A DNA stretch of 64,000 nt from Modicisalibacter sp033446685 (GTDB lineage: Bacteria; Pseudomonadota; Gammaproteobacteria; Pseudomonadales; Halomonadaceae). The position numbers and the translations under genes were made by a program. Under the pieces are notes generated by a model. That model saw only the letters and a list, made by a program, of their open reading frames with translations. It had not been told where the DNA came from and did no database searches. The number at the start of each line of letters is the position of its first letter. Within the stretch, counting starts at the first letter, position 1. The stretch covers positions 1 through 64,000 of the forward strand of contig NZ_JAWQLY010000004.1 in NCBI RefSeq assembly GCF_033446685.1, given 5' to 3'. Shown here one piece after another: positions 43,263 through 50,232 of this stretch.

Positions 43263-44936
43263 ATGCTTTCTCGTTTCAAGATTGGTACGCGGCTCGGCGT
43301 CGCCTTTGGACTTGTGTTGGTTTTGCTGCTAGGTACGCTTGCCGCCGGTGTTTTGGGGCTAAACTCGATAAAGAAAACCGCTAACCATGCTCTAAACAAT
43401 GATATTGCTTTGGGTAACAATTCCGCTAAGGTTCAGCAACTCGCCCTTGAAGAACGTCGGTATGAAAAGGATACCTTTATCAATATCGATAATGCGGAAA
43501 AAACGGCTTCTTATTTTGACAAGTGGGAGAAGTCCCAGAAAGCGCTTTCGATGACGCTTGTCGAAGGAAATAAGCTGGCAAAGCAAGAGGAAATAAAGAC
43601 GCTTTATTCCGAAGCCGGAAAAGCGTTGGAAGATTACGCGAAAGGGTTTCGTGCCGTATATAAGGAGATCGCAAGCGAGGAGATACAGGATACGGTACAG
43701 GCTAATGCGGTGTTCAGTCAGTACAAGGACGATATTTATCGTCTCGAGGACCTGGCAGCAAAGATCGATAAGGCAGTGGCGGAGCGAGTGGCGCTAGCGG
43801 GCAGCAGTATCGATCAGCAGTACCAGGCCGCCTTCTGGTCACTGTTGGGGTTCGCCGTCGTTGCTCTTCTGTTGGCCGTATTGCTGGCTTACGTTATTAC
43901 CCGGAGTATTTCCCGGCCATTGTACCGTGCCGTGAATGTCGCGCAGCGCGTAGCTCAAGGTGACTTGACGTCTCGAATCGATACGAACGGAAAGGACGAG
44001 ATATCACTGCTGTTCGTTGCGCTGTATGAAATGCAGGAAAACCTGAACGGATTGGTTCGGGAGCTACGTCGCAGCAGTGACGGTGTGTTCAACGGCTCCA
44101 ATGAAATAGCGCTGGGAAGCCAGGACTTGGCGGCACGTACCGAATCTCAGGCTGCATCGCTGCAGGAGACGGCATCGAGCATGGAGGAGATGGCTTCTAC
44201 CGTGCGCCAAAATACGGACTCGGCTCAGGAGGCGGACCGACTGTCGGCGAATGCTGCGGATGCGGCAGAAGTCGGAGGTAGTGAGGTAAAACGTACCACG
44301 CAGCTGATGGAAACCATCGCCGAAAGCTCACGGCAGGTCACTGAGGTGGTATCGATCATCGATTCCATTGCTTTCCAGACAAATATCCTGGCGCTAAATG
44401 CTTCAGTCGAAGCAGCGCGTGCCGGTGAGCAAGGCCGAGGCTTTGCCGTCGTTGCGCAGGAGGTGCGCTCGCTGGCCAGCCGCAGTGCCGAATCTGCGAA
44501 AGCGATTCGGGATATGGTCGAATCCACGATGCAAGAGATTGTCAAAGGCGTTGCACAGGCGAAGCGGAGTGGTGAAACGATCGAATCTTCGGTCATGGCC
44601 ATTCGTCAGGTATCCAACTTGATGAAGGAGATCTCAACCGCCACGCGCGAGCAGAATAGTGGTATAGAGCAGATCAATGTGGCGCTGACTCAGTTGGATT
44701 CGGCAACCCAGCAAAATGCTTCCTTGGTGGAAGAAACCAGTCAGGCTGCGGCTTCGCTGAAAGGGCAGGCTGAAACCATGGCCGATATGATCGCTAAGTT
44801 CCGGACGAACGATCAGGGCGAATCCCAGAAGGCGGTTGCAGCATCGATCGTGCCGGTACGGGCTGAGGCATCGTCTCTACCTGCCCCGAGAAAGGCCGAT
44901 AAAGTGGCCGAAGTAGAGGAGTGGGCGACCTTCTGA
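43263..44936 (+). CDS. Methyl-accepting chemotaxis protein
   Basis: This 557-aa chemoreceptor has a first transmembrane helix (about residues 10-32), a periplasmic four-helix-bundle sensor domain to about 190, a second helix, a HAMP domain, and a cytoplasmic signalling domain. The tip is IDSIAFQTNILALNASVEAA, with adjacent methylation helices rich in Glu/Gln. It ends in EEWATF, resembling the xWxxF pentapeptide that tethers CheR/CheB. The TGAGGT ribosome site fits the ATG at 43263. The periplasmic ligand is unknown. Confidence 0.93.
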   Translation: MLSRFKIGTRLGVAFGLVLVLLLGTLAAGVLGLNSIKKTANHALNNDIALGNNSAKVQQLALEERRYEKDTFINIDNAEKTASYFDKWEKSQKALSMTLVEGNKLAKQEEIKTLYSEAGKALEDYAKGFRAVYKEIASEEIQDTVQANAVFSQYKDDIYRLEDLAAKIDKAVAERVALAGSSIDQQYQAAFWSLLGFAVVALLLAVLLAYVITRSISRPLYRAVNVAQRVAQGDLTSRIDTNGKDEISLLFVALYEMQENLNGLVRELRRSSDGVFNGSNEIALGSQDLAARTESQAASLQETASSMEEMASTVRQNTDSAQEADRLSANAADAAEVGGSEVKRTTQLMETIAESSRQVTEVVSIIDSIAFQTNILALNASVEAARAGEQGRGFAVVAQEVRSLASRSAESAKAIRDMVESTMQEIVKGVAQAKRSGETIESSVMAIRQVSNLMKEISTATREQNSGIEQINVALTQLDSATQQNASLVEETSQAAASLKGQAETMADMIAKFRTNDQGESQKAVAASIVPVRAEASSLPAPRKADKVAEVEEWATF

Positions 44937-45003
44937 CCGACTCGCGCTTGATTCAATGTGGCCGGTTCGAGGGCTGTATCCTGAGTTGCTGTACACGTCG
45001 TTC

Positions 45004-45028
45004 AAGGCCCCACGCAGTGGGGCCTTTT
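45004..45028 (+). terminator. Intrinsic terminator of the chemoreceptor gene
   Basis: A perfect 10-bp stem AAGGCCCCAC / GTGGGGCCTT with a 3-nt loop (GCA) and TTTT lies 68 bp after the chemoreceptor stop codon. Confidence 0.85.
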
Positions 45029-45100
45029 CATTGCACTGCACTTTTACGAATTCGCTTTAGGCTCACTCGCCAATGCCGGTCAGCCAGCGCCTACATCACG

Positions 45101-45118
45101 TGTCCGCGATTTCCTACA
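45101..45118 (+). promoter_or_regulatory. Degenerate GacA-box-like palindrome before sRNA 1
   Basis: TGTCCG-N6-CCTACA matches 9 of 12 positions of the GacA/UvrY box TGTAAG-N6-CTTACA. Its centre is about 65 bp upstream of the start estimated from a TATGCT -10 at 45162-45167, similar to the other two small RNAs in the window. Confidence 0.45.
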
Positions 45119-45173
45119 TAACTTTCTAATCTAGGTTAAATACTACCCGGGCCAGGGCACGTATGCTGCATAT

Positions 45174-45310
45174 GTAGACATGGAATGTCGCAATGGAACC
45201 CGGGCAGGGACGCCCGATGAACCAAGGATGCATGAGCGGGATGGCTCATGAGTGGGCAGCAGGAAGCATAGCGCCACGCAAAGCCCGGCCTTCACAGGCC
45301 GGGCTTTATT
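45174..45310 (+). ncRNA. Putative CsrA/RsmA-sequestering small RNA 1 (CsrB/RsmZ type)
   Basis: Three hairpins present GGA in their loops: GACAT-GGA-ATGTC (45177-45189), CGGGC-AGGGAC-GCCCG (45201-45216) and CATGAGC-GGGATG-GCTCATG (45231-45250, 7-bp perfect stem). Further GGA motifs lie at about 45194, 45226 and 45262. The RNA ends in an 11-bp terminator stem (45280-45290 with 45297-45307, loop TTCACA). Six GGA motifs in about 135 nt, mostly in loops or single strands, is the hallmark of RNAs that titrate CsrA/RsmA. No protein frame explains it. The 5' end is estimated from a TATGCT -10. Confidence 0.75.
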
Positions 45311-45416
45311 AGTTCTGTCTGATGCCATGCAAATCTTCTCGGGCTCGCGGCCCCGCATTCATCAGGTGGCTATCCCTGCATTGCTTTGCTATGCCGATAT
45401 AAAGGCGGCGGCGGTG

Positions 45417-45434
45417 TGTAAGCTTTAGCTTACG
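45417..45434 (+). promoter_or_regulatory. GacA-box-like palindrome before sRNA 2
   Basis: TGTAAG-CTTTAG-CTTACG matches 11 of 12 consensus positions of the GacA/UvrY upstream activating sequence. Its centre lies about 67 bp before the predicted start downstream of TATACT (45481-45486), the usual placement for rsmX/Y/Z promoters. Confidence 0.75.
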
Positions 45435-45492
45435 ACTCTTTCGTGACCCTTTTCCATCTTCTCGAATCGCACTCAGACGATATACTCGCCAC

Positions 45493-45634
45493 TGAGCATG
45501 ACGGCTCCAGGGAGGGGGCGACAGGGAAGTTAAAGCGCTATCAGCGTTATTAAGGAATCATCGGCAGGAGGCTGATGGGAAGTACAGGGATGTGCCGTAT
45601 CAGAAGCCTGACCGTTATGGCCAGGCTTCTTGCG
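45493..45634 (+). ncRNA. Putative CsrA/RsmA-sequestering small RNA 2
   Basis: Six GGA motifs occur in about 140 nt. GTACAGGGATGT (45582-45593) fits the in vitro selected CsrA consensus RUACARGGAUGU at every position, in a hairpin with GGGA as loop. ATCGGC-AGGAG-GCTGAT (about 45560-45576) forms another GGA-loop hairpin, and a third lies near 45506-45520. A 9-bp stem AGAAGCCTG / CAGGCTTCT (45602-45630) followed by a short T-rich stretch makes a terminator. TATACT and a near-perfect GacA box lie upstream. Ends are estimates. Confidence 0.78.
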
Positions 45635-45668
45635 TTCCGGCTGGTACTCGAGTTAATGGTTGTCATTT

Positions 45669-46463
45669 CTATCGACTGGGTCGGGCGCTTGAAACGGGGT
45701 TTCGCTGCGTCCATGAACCGCTTGCGCCTCCTTTAAACAGTGGATTGAGCTTGTCGGTGATCTTGAAAGGATCGAATGATACAACCCTGGCCAGGCCGTC
45801 GAGATCCAATATCTGCACGTTCCGGCGGGTCTTTCGCAGTAACCCTTCGCGCTCCAGTTCGGTCAGCGTGCGGCTTATATGTACCGTGGTCATACCCAAC
45901 AGCCGGCTCATGTCGCGCTGGCTCAGTGGCAATGTAAAGTCATGGGTGAAGGTGGCGTCGATGCGTTTGAGCCGATAATAGAGTTCGAGCATGAAGTGGG
46001 CAATGCGCGAGCGTGCGTCGTGACGCAGTATATTGACCAGCCTTTCGGTAATGATGGCCTGCTGGCGTGCCGCCGAGGCATGAATTGCCAATGTCAGGGT
46101 CGGCGACGATTCGAAGATGTTGAGCAAGCGTTCGGCGGGGAAAGGGCAGACGACGCCGTCGGTGAGCATGACCAACGATGTGGCATAGGCCGGGAAAGTA
46201 AGTTCGCGAATGCCCAGCAGATCACCGGGCAGGAATACATCGAGGATTTGTTCGTTGCCGCTGCCCGCGCTATGGAGGCTATAGGCCCATCCGCTACGTA
46301 GCGTATAGAGCGTAGCTGGCACATCATCGCTCTGCCAAAGCACTTCGTCCTTGGTGGCCGTTCGCGGGTTTTGCTCGAGCTCCTCGAGCAGCCGATGATC
46401 ATCGGCTGTCAGCGGCATGTAGTGGGAAAGATTGTCTGAAACACAGACTTTTGAGTGGGGCAT
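45669..46463 (-). CDS. Crp/Fnr-family transcriptional regulator
   Basis: This 264-aa regulator has an N-terminal cyclic-nucleotide-binding-like beta barrel (LYTLRSGWAYSLHSAGSGNEQILDVFLPGDLLG region near residue 60) and a C-terminal winged helix with LSQRDMSRLLGMTTVHISRTLTELEREGLL near residue 185. It lacks the N-terminal Cys cluster of oxygen-sensing FNR. Many relatives with this HTH are heme-free or poorly characterised. AAGGA precedes the ATG. A perfect 9-bp inverted repeat lies just upstream of the start and may be an operator. Targets are unknown. Confidence 0.88.
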   Translation of the reverse strand: MPHSKVCVSDNLSHYMPLTADDHRLLEELEQNPRTATKDEVLWQSDDVPATLYTLRSGWAYSLHSAGSGNEQILDVFLPGDLLGIRELTFPAYATSLVMLTDGVVCPFPAERLLNIFESSPTLTLAIHASAARQQAIITERLVNILRHDARSRIAHFMLELYYRLKRIDATFTHDFTLPLSQRDMSRLLGMTTVHISRTLTELEREGLLRKTRRNVQILDLDGLARVVSFDPFKITDKLNPLFKGGASGSWTQRNPVSSARPSR

Positions 46464-46481
46464 GTTTGGGTTCCTTTTTCT

Positions 46482-46518
46482 GTACCCTCGTGGCATCACC
46501 TCCATTTAACGAGGGTAC
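46482..46518. promoter_or_regulatory. Inverted repeat upstream of the Crp/Fnr gene
   Basis: GTACCCTCG (46482-46490) and CGAGGGTAC (46510-46518) form a perfect 9-bp inverted repeat with 19 bp between arms, starting 19 bp upstream of the regulator's ATG. It could be an operator or a leader-RNA hairpin; the sequence does not look like a TTGAT-N4-ATCAA Fnr site. Confidence 0.5.
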
Positions 46519-46687
46519 CCGATCATTCATGTATGGCCATCATAGCCGGCAACTCGAACGCGGCCCGATGTTTCATGCCTGAGTACGATGCGCCTCTCCA
46601 AAATATAAACGCCCCAGCAAAGTGAGGCGCTATGACGGTGAGAAAGCTCTCTCTGGTTGATAATCTGCAGATTGCCGCTATGCATGT

Positions 46688-47029
46688 TTACTTCTTGGCG
46701 CTGCCCGATTGATCGACTTCCTTGAAGCTGACCTTGCCTTGTCCGTCGATCTGGCAGGTCACGTTATGCACGGTATTGCCGTGTCCAGTGAAGTTGATAT
46801 GTAGTTCGAAGGGCTCTCCAGGCTTATAGCTCTTGGCATTGCTTTCGCTCTTTACCGGATTACCGGTGAGCTTCTTTCCGTCACGGTGTTGCACCGTCTT
46901 TTTCTGACATTGCTCCATCAGTTGCTGAGCCTTTTCCGTCGACACTTCCGCCCAGGCATTGATGGTCGTTAATGCTGACAGGGCCAAGGTCAGTAGGCTG
47001 ACGCCAATGGCTAGTTTAGGTGACCGCAT
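46688..47029 (-). CDS. Small exported protein of unknown function
   Basis: This 113-aa protein starts with a clear signal peptide (basic RSPK, hydrophobic core, AWA|E cleavage near residue 27). The mature part of about 86 residues is polar and Lys/Gln-rich with two Cys residues (EQCQKK and VTCQID) that could form a disulfide in the periplasm. A near-perfect AGGAGGTGT ribosome site precedes the ATG, arguing for strong expression. No family was recognised. Confidence 0.75.
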   Translation of the reverse strand: MRSPKLAIGVSLLTLALSALTTINAWAEVSTEKAQQLMEQCQKKTVQHRDGKKLTGNPVKSESNAKSYKPGEPFELHINFTGHGNTVHNVTCQIDGQGKVSFKEVDQSGSAKK

Positions 47030-47390
47030 AGACACCTCCTTGTTGAATGCTCTTACAGTGTAGAAAAGCGCTGACAAGGCACCAACCTCGCATCTGAGCG
47101 CATTTTACGTTGGTTCCGGAGGTTTCTTAGGCGTTATTGTCTGGAGTCGACCAGATATGTAACCATGTACACATAAATTTACAATTTGATGGCCTGGGTT
47201 AAATCATAAATCGCTTAAGTTTGTGAAACTGTCTACCCAGGCCGGCGGTCTACCCCAGCGTAGCATTCGCGCGGGATATGGCCTGTCGGGTTGTTTCAGA
47301 CTTCCCTGCTTTTTAACCCTGCCGAGAGGCGGGGTATTTTTTGTCACGCTTCATGATCGGCTCGGTCGGGGCCGCTTCATTACGACATGA
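47030..47390. other. Intergenic region with an unassigned plus-strand transcript end
   Basis: This 361-bp A+T-richer stretch separates two minus-strand genes. It holds a plus-strand terminator (listed separately) and a weak GacA-box-like palindrome TGTACA-N6-TTTACA at 47166-47183 (9 of 12). No reading frame with a ribosome site was found on the plus strand, so any transcript here would be non-coding. Confidence 0.4.
47317..47342 (+). terminator. Orphan intrinsic terminator (plus strand)
   Basis: CCCTGCC / GGCGGGG forms a 7-bp stem with loop GAGA, followed by TATTTTTT. No plus-strand gene precedes it within 1.3 kb, since both flanking genes are on the minus strand, which implies an unannotated RNA or transcription reaching from sRNA 2. 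Confidence 0.65.
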
Positions 47391-47618
47391 TCAGGCGTGC
47401 TGGCGGCGGGCGGCAGGCGTTTCCAGCGGGGCGCGAAATGACACGGTTTCGTAGCGTGCGCAGCGCAGGCACTTCACACAGCCAAGGGCCCCCAATAGGC
47501 GCTGGTAACTGAAGGTAGTCCATGTGGCTGGGTCGTGTGCAGCGATCTCGACGTTGCCACAATCGCACATGAGGATATCGTTGCCCTGAGCATCGATTTC
47601 CCGGGTGATATGTTTCAT
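47391..47618 (-). CDS. Small Cys-rich (zinc-ribbon-like) protein
   Basis: This 75-aa protein has a CDCGN motif near residue 18 and CVKCLRC near residue 47, a pattern that could bind one zinc ion. AAGGAG lies 7 bp before the ATG. No family name can be given. It is monocistronic, between the orphan terminator and the third small RNA. The C-terminus is Arg/Ala/Pro-rich and uninformative. Confidence 0.65.
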   Translation of the reverse strand: MKHITREIDAQGNDILMCDCGNVEIAAHDPATWTTFSYQRLLGALGCVKCLRCARYETVSFRAPLETPAARRQHA

Positions 47619-47816
47619 GGCCACTCTCCTTGATGACTCCTGACCTTTGATGTTAGGTCCTTGTCGTCCAGCGTCTTCGCGAAACCATTTGGCGTGTTGC
47701 CTGAACCGAACCGAATGACGGCTGGTTTGTGGCAGCCGTTCGGGCTACTGAAGGCAACGAAAAGACAGCTTACGTGGCAGGCCGAGGCCTGACTGTGAGA
47801 GATAGCCGTTACATGC

Positions 47817-47834
47817 TGTAAGCGATCTCTTACA
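47817..47834 (+). promoter_or_regulatory. Perfect GacA box before sRNA 3
   Basis: TGTAAG-CGATCT-CTTACA matches all 12 consensus positions of the GacA/UvrY box. A TTTAAT -10 candidate at 47890-47895 puts the centre about 76 bp upstream of the start; TTATCT at 47913-47918 is an alternative -10. Confidence 0.8.
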
Positions 47835-47901
47835 AGCAACACCGGAACGAGCCACTAACTTGAGTTATGTAACTGCATGGTTATGAAACTTTAATGGATC
47901 G

Positions 47902-48090
47902 TTTAACCTGGGTTATCTAAGTCCTGGGAAATATTTGAGAAGGTAGGCGCATCGGGCAGGGAAGAGCCCGTCTAGGGATGAATGGAGTCAGGACGACTCG
48001 GCAGCCAAGGAAGCGCGGGCAGGACGCTCGCGGAAGCCGCAAGGAAACGCAGCACTACTGAAAGCCCGGCCTGTAAAGGCCGGGCTTTTT
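47902..48090 (+). ncRNA. Putative CsrA/RsmA-sequestering small RNA 3
   Basis: Nine GGA motifs occur in about 170 nt. Hairpins with GGA in the loop are CGGGC-AGGGAAGA-GCCCG (47953-47970), GAGTC-AGGAC-GACTC (47985-47999) and GCGGGC-AGGAC-GCTCGC (48015-48031); AAGGA motifs fill the linkers. It ends in an 11-bp stem (48061-48071 with 48078-48088, loop TGTAAA) and a T run. The terminator stem is identical in sequence to that of sRNA 1 and the first hairpin is alike, so the two are probably paralogues. A perfect GacA box lies upstream. The 5' end is uncertain by about 25 nt. Confidence 0.8.
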
Positions 48091-48132
48091 GCGTTATCCG
48101 TTTTACCAGGCGAGCAGCCTGGGTATGGCCGA

Positions 48133-49413
48133 TCAACGTGCCTTGACCCGGAGAATCTCGTCCCAGCGAGTGGTACAGCGTGAGGAGAGATGGGCACAGC
48201 GTAGATGCCAAGTGGCGTCATCACGGGGCATGCCCAGACGTACGGTGCCCCGTCCCATGCAGCGGTTGAGCGTATCCAGCGTATCCATCAGCCGCTCGCT
48301 GCGCTCGCGTTCGGCGGCTTGCTGGGGAGCGTCGAACAGCGCCAGTTGCTGGCGCTCGGCGTCGACCAGATCGAGCAGCATGACCCCTGCCTTCATGAAC
48401 CAGTGGCGGGGACGATAGATGCGCGCCAGGGCTTGCCCGGCGGCGGCGGCGATCAACCGGCTGTCGGCGGTCGGGTGGCCGAGCTCGACGATGGCGCTTG
48501 GGTTGTACTGGACATGATCGGTACGGTGCCGGTTGGTCCTGAGGAAGACCAGCACTGCCCGCGCCAGGCCGCGTTGTCGGCGCAGCTTCTCGGCGCCGCG
48601 TTGGGCATGCTGGCGCACGGCTTCGCGCAAGTCGTCGAACTCGCCGGTCAATCGGCCGAAGCTGCGCGAGGTCATGATGCGCTGCTTGGCATCGTTGCCG
48701 TCGTGCATTTCCAGGCAGGGTATGCCGCGCAATTCGAGCAACGTGCGTTCGAGATTGACCGAGAAGCGTCGGCGTATGCGCTTGGGATCGGCACTGCGCA
48801 ACTCCCAGACGCTATGGATATCCATCAGGTGCAGACGTTCCACCAATCGCCGACCGATGCCCCACAGCTGATCGATGGTGGTGCTCTGCATGAGCACGCG
48901 GGTGGCGTCGTCATTGGCGCGCAGAATGCAGACGCCATGATAGGCGGGCATTTTCTTGGCGATGTGATTGGCGAGCTTGGCCAGGGTGCGGGTAGGCGCC
49001 ACGCCGACGCAGACCGGCAGCCCGGTGAGACGTCTTAGCTGCTGTCGCAGTTGACGGCAATGGGTTTCCAACTCGTCATCCGCTACGCTGTCGAAGCGCG
49101 CGAAGACCTCATCGATGGAATAGGGCTCGACCGACGGCGAGAACGTCTCGATCACCGTGCGCATGCGTGCCGACATATCGCCGTAGAGCTCGTAGTTGGA
49201 GGAGACCAGCTCAATGCCTTGCCGGCGCTGCAGGGGCTGAAGCTGATAGGCCGGGGCGCCGAGGGCGACGCCCAGCGCCTTGAGTTCCGAGGAACGGGCG
49301 ATGACGCAACCGTCGTTATTGGACAGCACGCCGACCGGAACGCCTTCCAGGTGCGGCTTAAAAACGCGCTCGCAGCTGACATAGAAATTATTGGCGTCGA
49401 TCAGGCCGATCAT
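48133..49413 (-). CDS. umuC: DNA polymerase V catalytic subunit UmuC
   Basis: This 426-aa Y-family polymerase carries out error-prone lesion bypass with UmuD'. It has the N-terminal LIDANNFYVSCERVF, SNNDGCVIARS, the catalytic acidic pair in YSIDEVFARF near residue 101, and GVAPTRTLAKLANHIAKK. A little-finger and C-terminal UmuC-specific region completes the normal length. Its start overlaps the umuD stop by 4 bp. Confidence 0.96.
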   Translation of the reverse strand: MIGLIDANNFYVSCERVFKPHLEGVPVGVLSNNDGCVIARSSELKALGVALGAPAYQLQPLQRRQGIELVSSNYELYGDMSARMRTVIETFSPSVEPYSIDEVFARFDSVADDELETHCRQLRQQLRRLTGLPVCVGVAPTRTLAKLANHIAKKMPAYHGVCILRANDDATRVLMQSTTIDQLWGIGRRLVERLHLMDIHSVWELRSADPKRIRRRFSVNLERTLLELRGIPCLEMHDGNDAKQRIMTSRSFGRLTGEFDDLREAVRQHAQRGAEKLRRQRGLARAVLVFLRTNRHRTDHVQYNPSAIVELGHPTADSRLIAAAAGQALARIYRPRHWFMKAGVMLLDLVDAERQQLALFDAPQQAAERERSERLMDTLDTLNRCMGRGTVRLGMPRDDATWHLRCAHLSSRCTTRWDEILRVKAR

Positions 49414-49850
49414 ACGAGGTACTCATGGATGACCGCACGCACCACGCCCCATATCTGACAGTCGCGGTCACTGAGCGGAATCGGTGCGTAGCGAGGGTTG
49501 CCCGAACACAGTAGCGGTCGTCCATGGTGTTGCTCGTAGCGTTTGACGACCACCTCGCCATCGACCAGCGCGACGAGGATGTGCCCGGGTTGTGGCTCCA
49601 GCGCCCGGTCGACGACCAGGGTGTCGCCATCGCTTATCTGGTAATCAACCATGCTGTCGCCCTCGACCTGCATGAAGAACGTGGCCGCGGGATGTTTGAC
49701 CAGGCGTTCGTTGAGATCGAGTGCGCGCTGCTCGTAGTCCTCGGCTGGCGAGGGGAAGCCGGAAAAGCCGGCGCGTGGACGCACCAGCGGATAGGGCAAC
49801 GCCTGCGCGGGTGGCGCCAGGGCGGCCCGGCGGATGATGAAGTCGACCAT
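49410..49850 (-). CDS. umuD: SOS-response protease/polymerase subunit UmuD
   Basis: This 146-aa LexA-like (S24) protein self-cleaves to UmuD', the polymerase V accessory subunit. The Ser nucleophile is in VEGDSMVDYQI near residue 65 and the Lys is in VVVKRYE near residue 102. The likely cleavage site is Ala-Gly in RAGFSGFPSPAEDY, where E. coli has Cys-Gly. The chosen ATG gives the family N-terminus. An SOS box lies 20 bp upstream. Confidence 0.94.
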   Translation of the reverse strand: MVDFIIRRAALAPPAQALPYPLVRPRAGFSGFPSPAEDYEQRALDLNERLVKHPAATFFMQVEGDSMVDYQISDGDTLVVDRALEPQPGHILVALVDGEVVVKRYEQHHGRPLLCSGNPRYAPIPLSDRDCQIWGVVRAVIHEYLV

Positions 49851-49869
49851 GAGCGAAGACTGCCTCTTT

Positions 49870-49889
49870 GACTGTCTATGCATACAGTA
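49870..49889 (-). promoter_or_regulatory. LexA (SOS) box of umuDC
   Basis: On the minus strand TACTGTATGCATAGACAGTC contains CTGT-N8-ACAG exactly and agrees with most of the E. coli LexA consensus. It lies just upstream of umuD, predicting induction by DNA damage. Confidence 0.88.
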
Positions 49890-50232
49890 TCCGATAGACG
49901 CCCATGCCGAGCAAATCAACGCAACCTGCGCCCAATCTCGTCATCCGTGGCCGGCGAACGGTCGACTGACCCCGCAATTGAAATTCCCTCAGGGATTCTT
50001 GCTACCCGAGTACACCTCTAGAGTCGCCGATTATTTAACTTATATTTATTGAAAGGCACGCAATCTGCGCAGATTAGCTGCTCTTTATTGTGCGATTTTG
50101 GAAGGCTTGAAAGCTATCAAATCTTGGCTACTCTGGAATTGTCTGATCGATGCAGTTGACTGGTTGCATAAGGTTGATTGTCTAGCAGCCGCTGTATTGA
50201 TCTTGTTAAGGAAGACGATCAAGAGATTGGTA
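49890..50232. other. Intergenic region before the KGG protein gene
   Basis: About 340 bp between divergent umuD and the KGG gene, relatively A+T-rich, with TATATT/TTATTT stretches near 50030-50045 that could be -10 elements. The upstream in-frame extension of the KGG frame (from 50098) lacks a ribosome site. Nothing else was recognised. Confidence 0.4.

Noticed and set aside
45143..45358. 71-aa minus-strand frame over sRNA 1
   Set aside because: It is opposite the GGA hairpins and the terminator, and has no recognisable product.
47972..48224. Two overlapping minus-strand frames of 78-79 aa over sRNA 3
   Set aside because: They are explained by the hairpins and terminator of the plus-strand RNA and lack ribosome sites.
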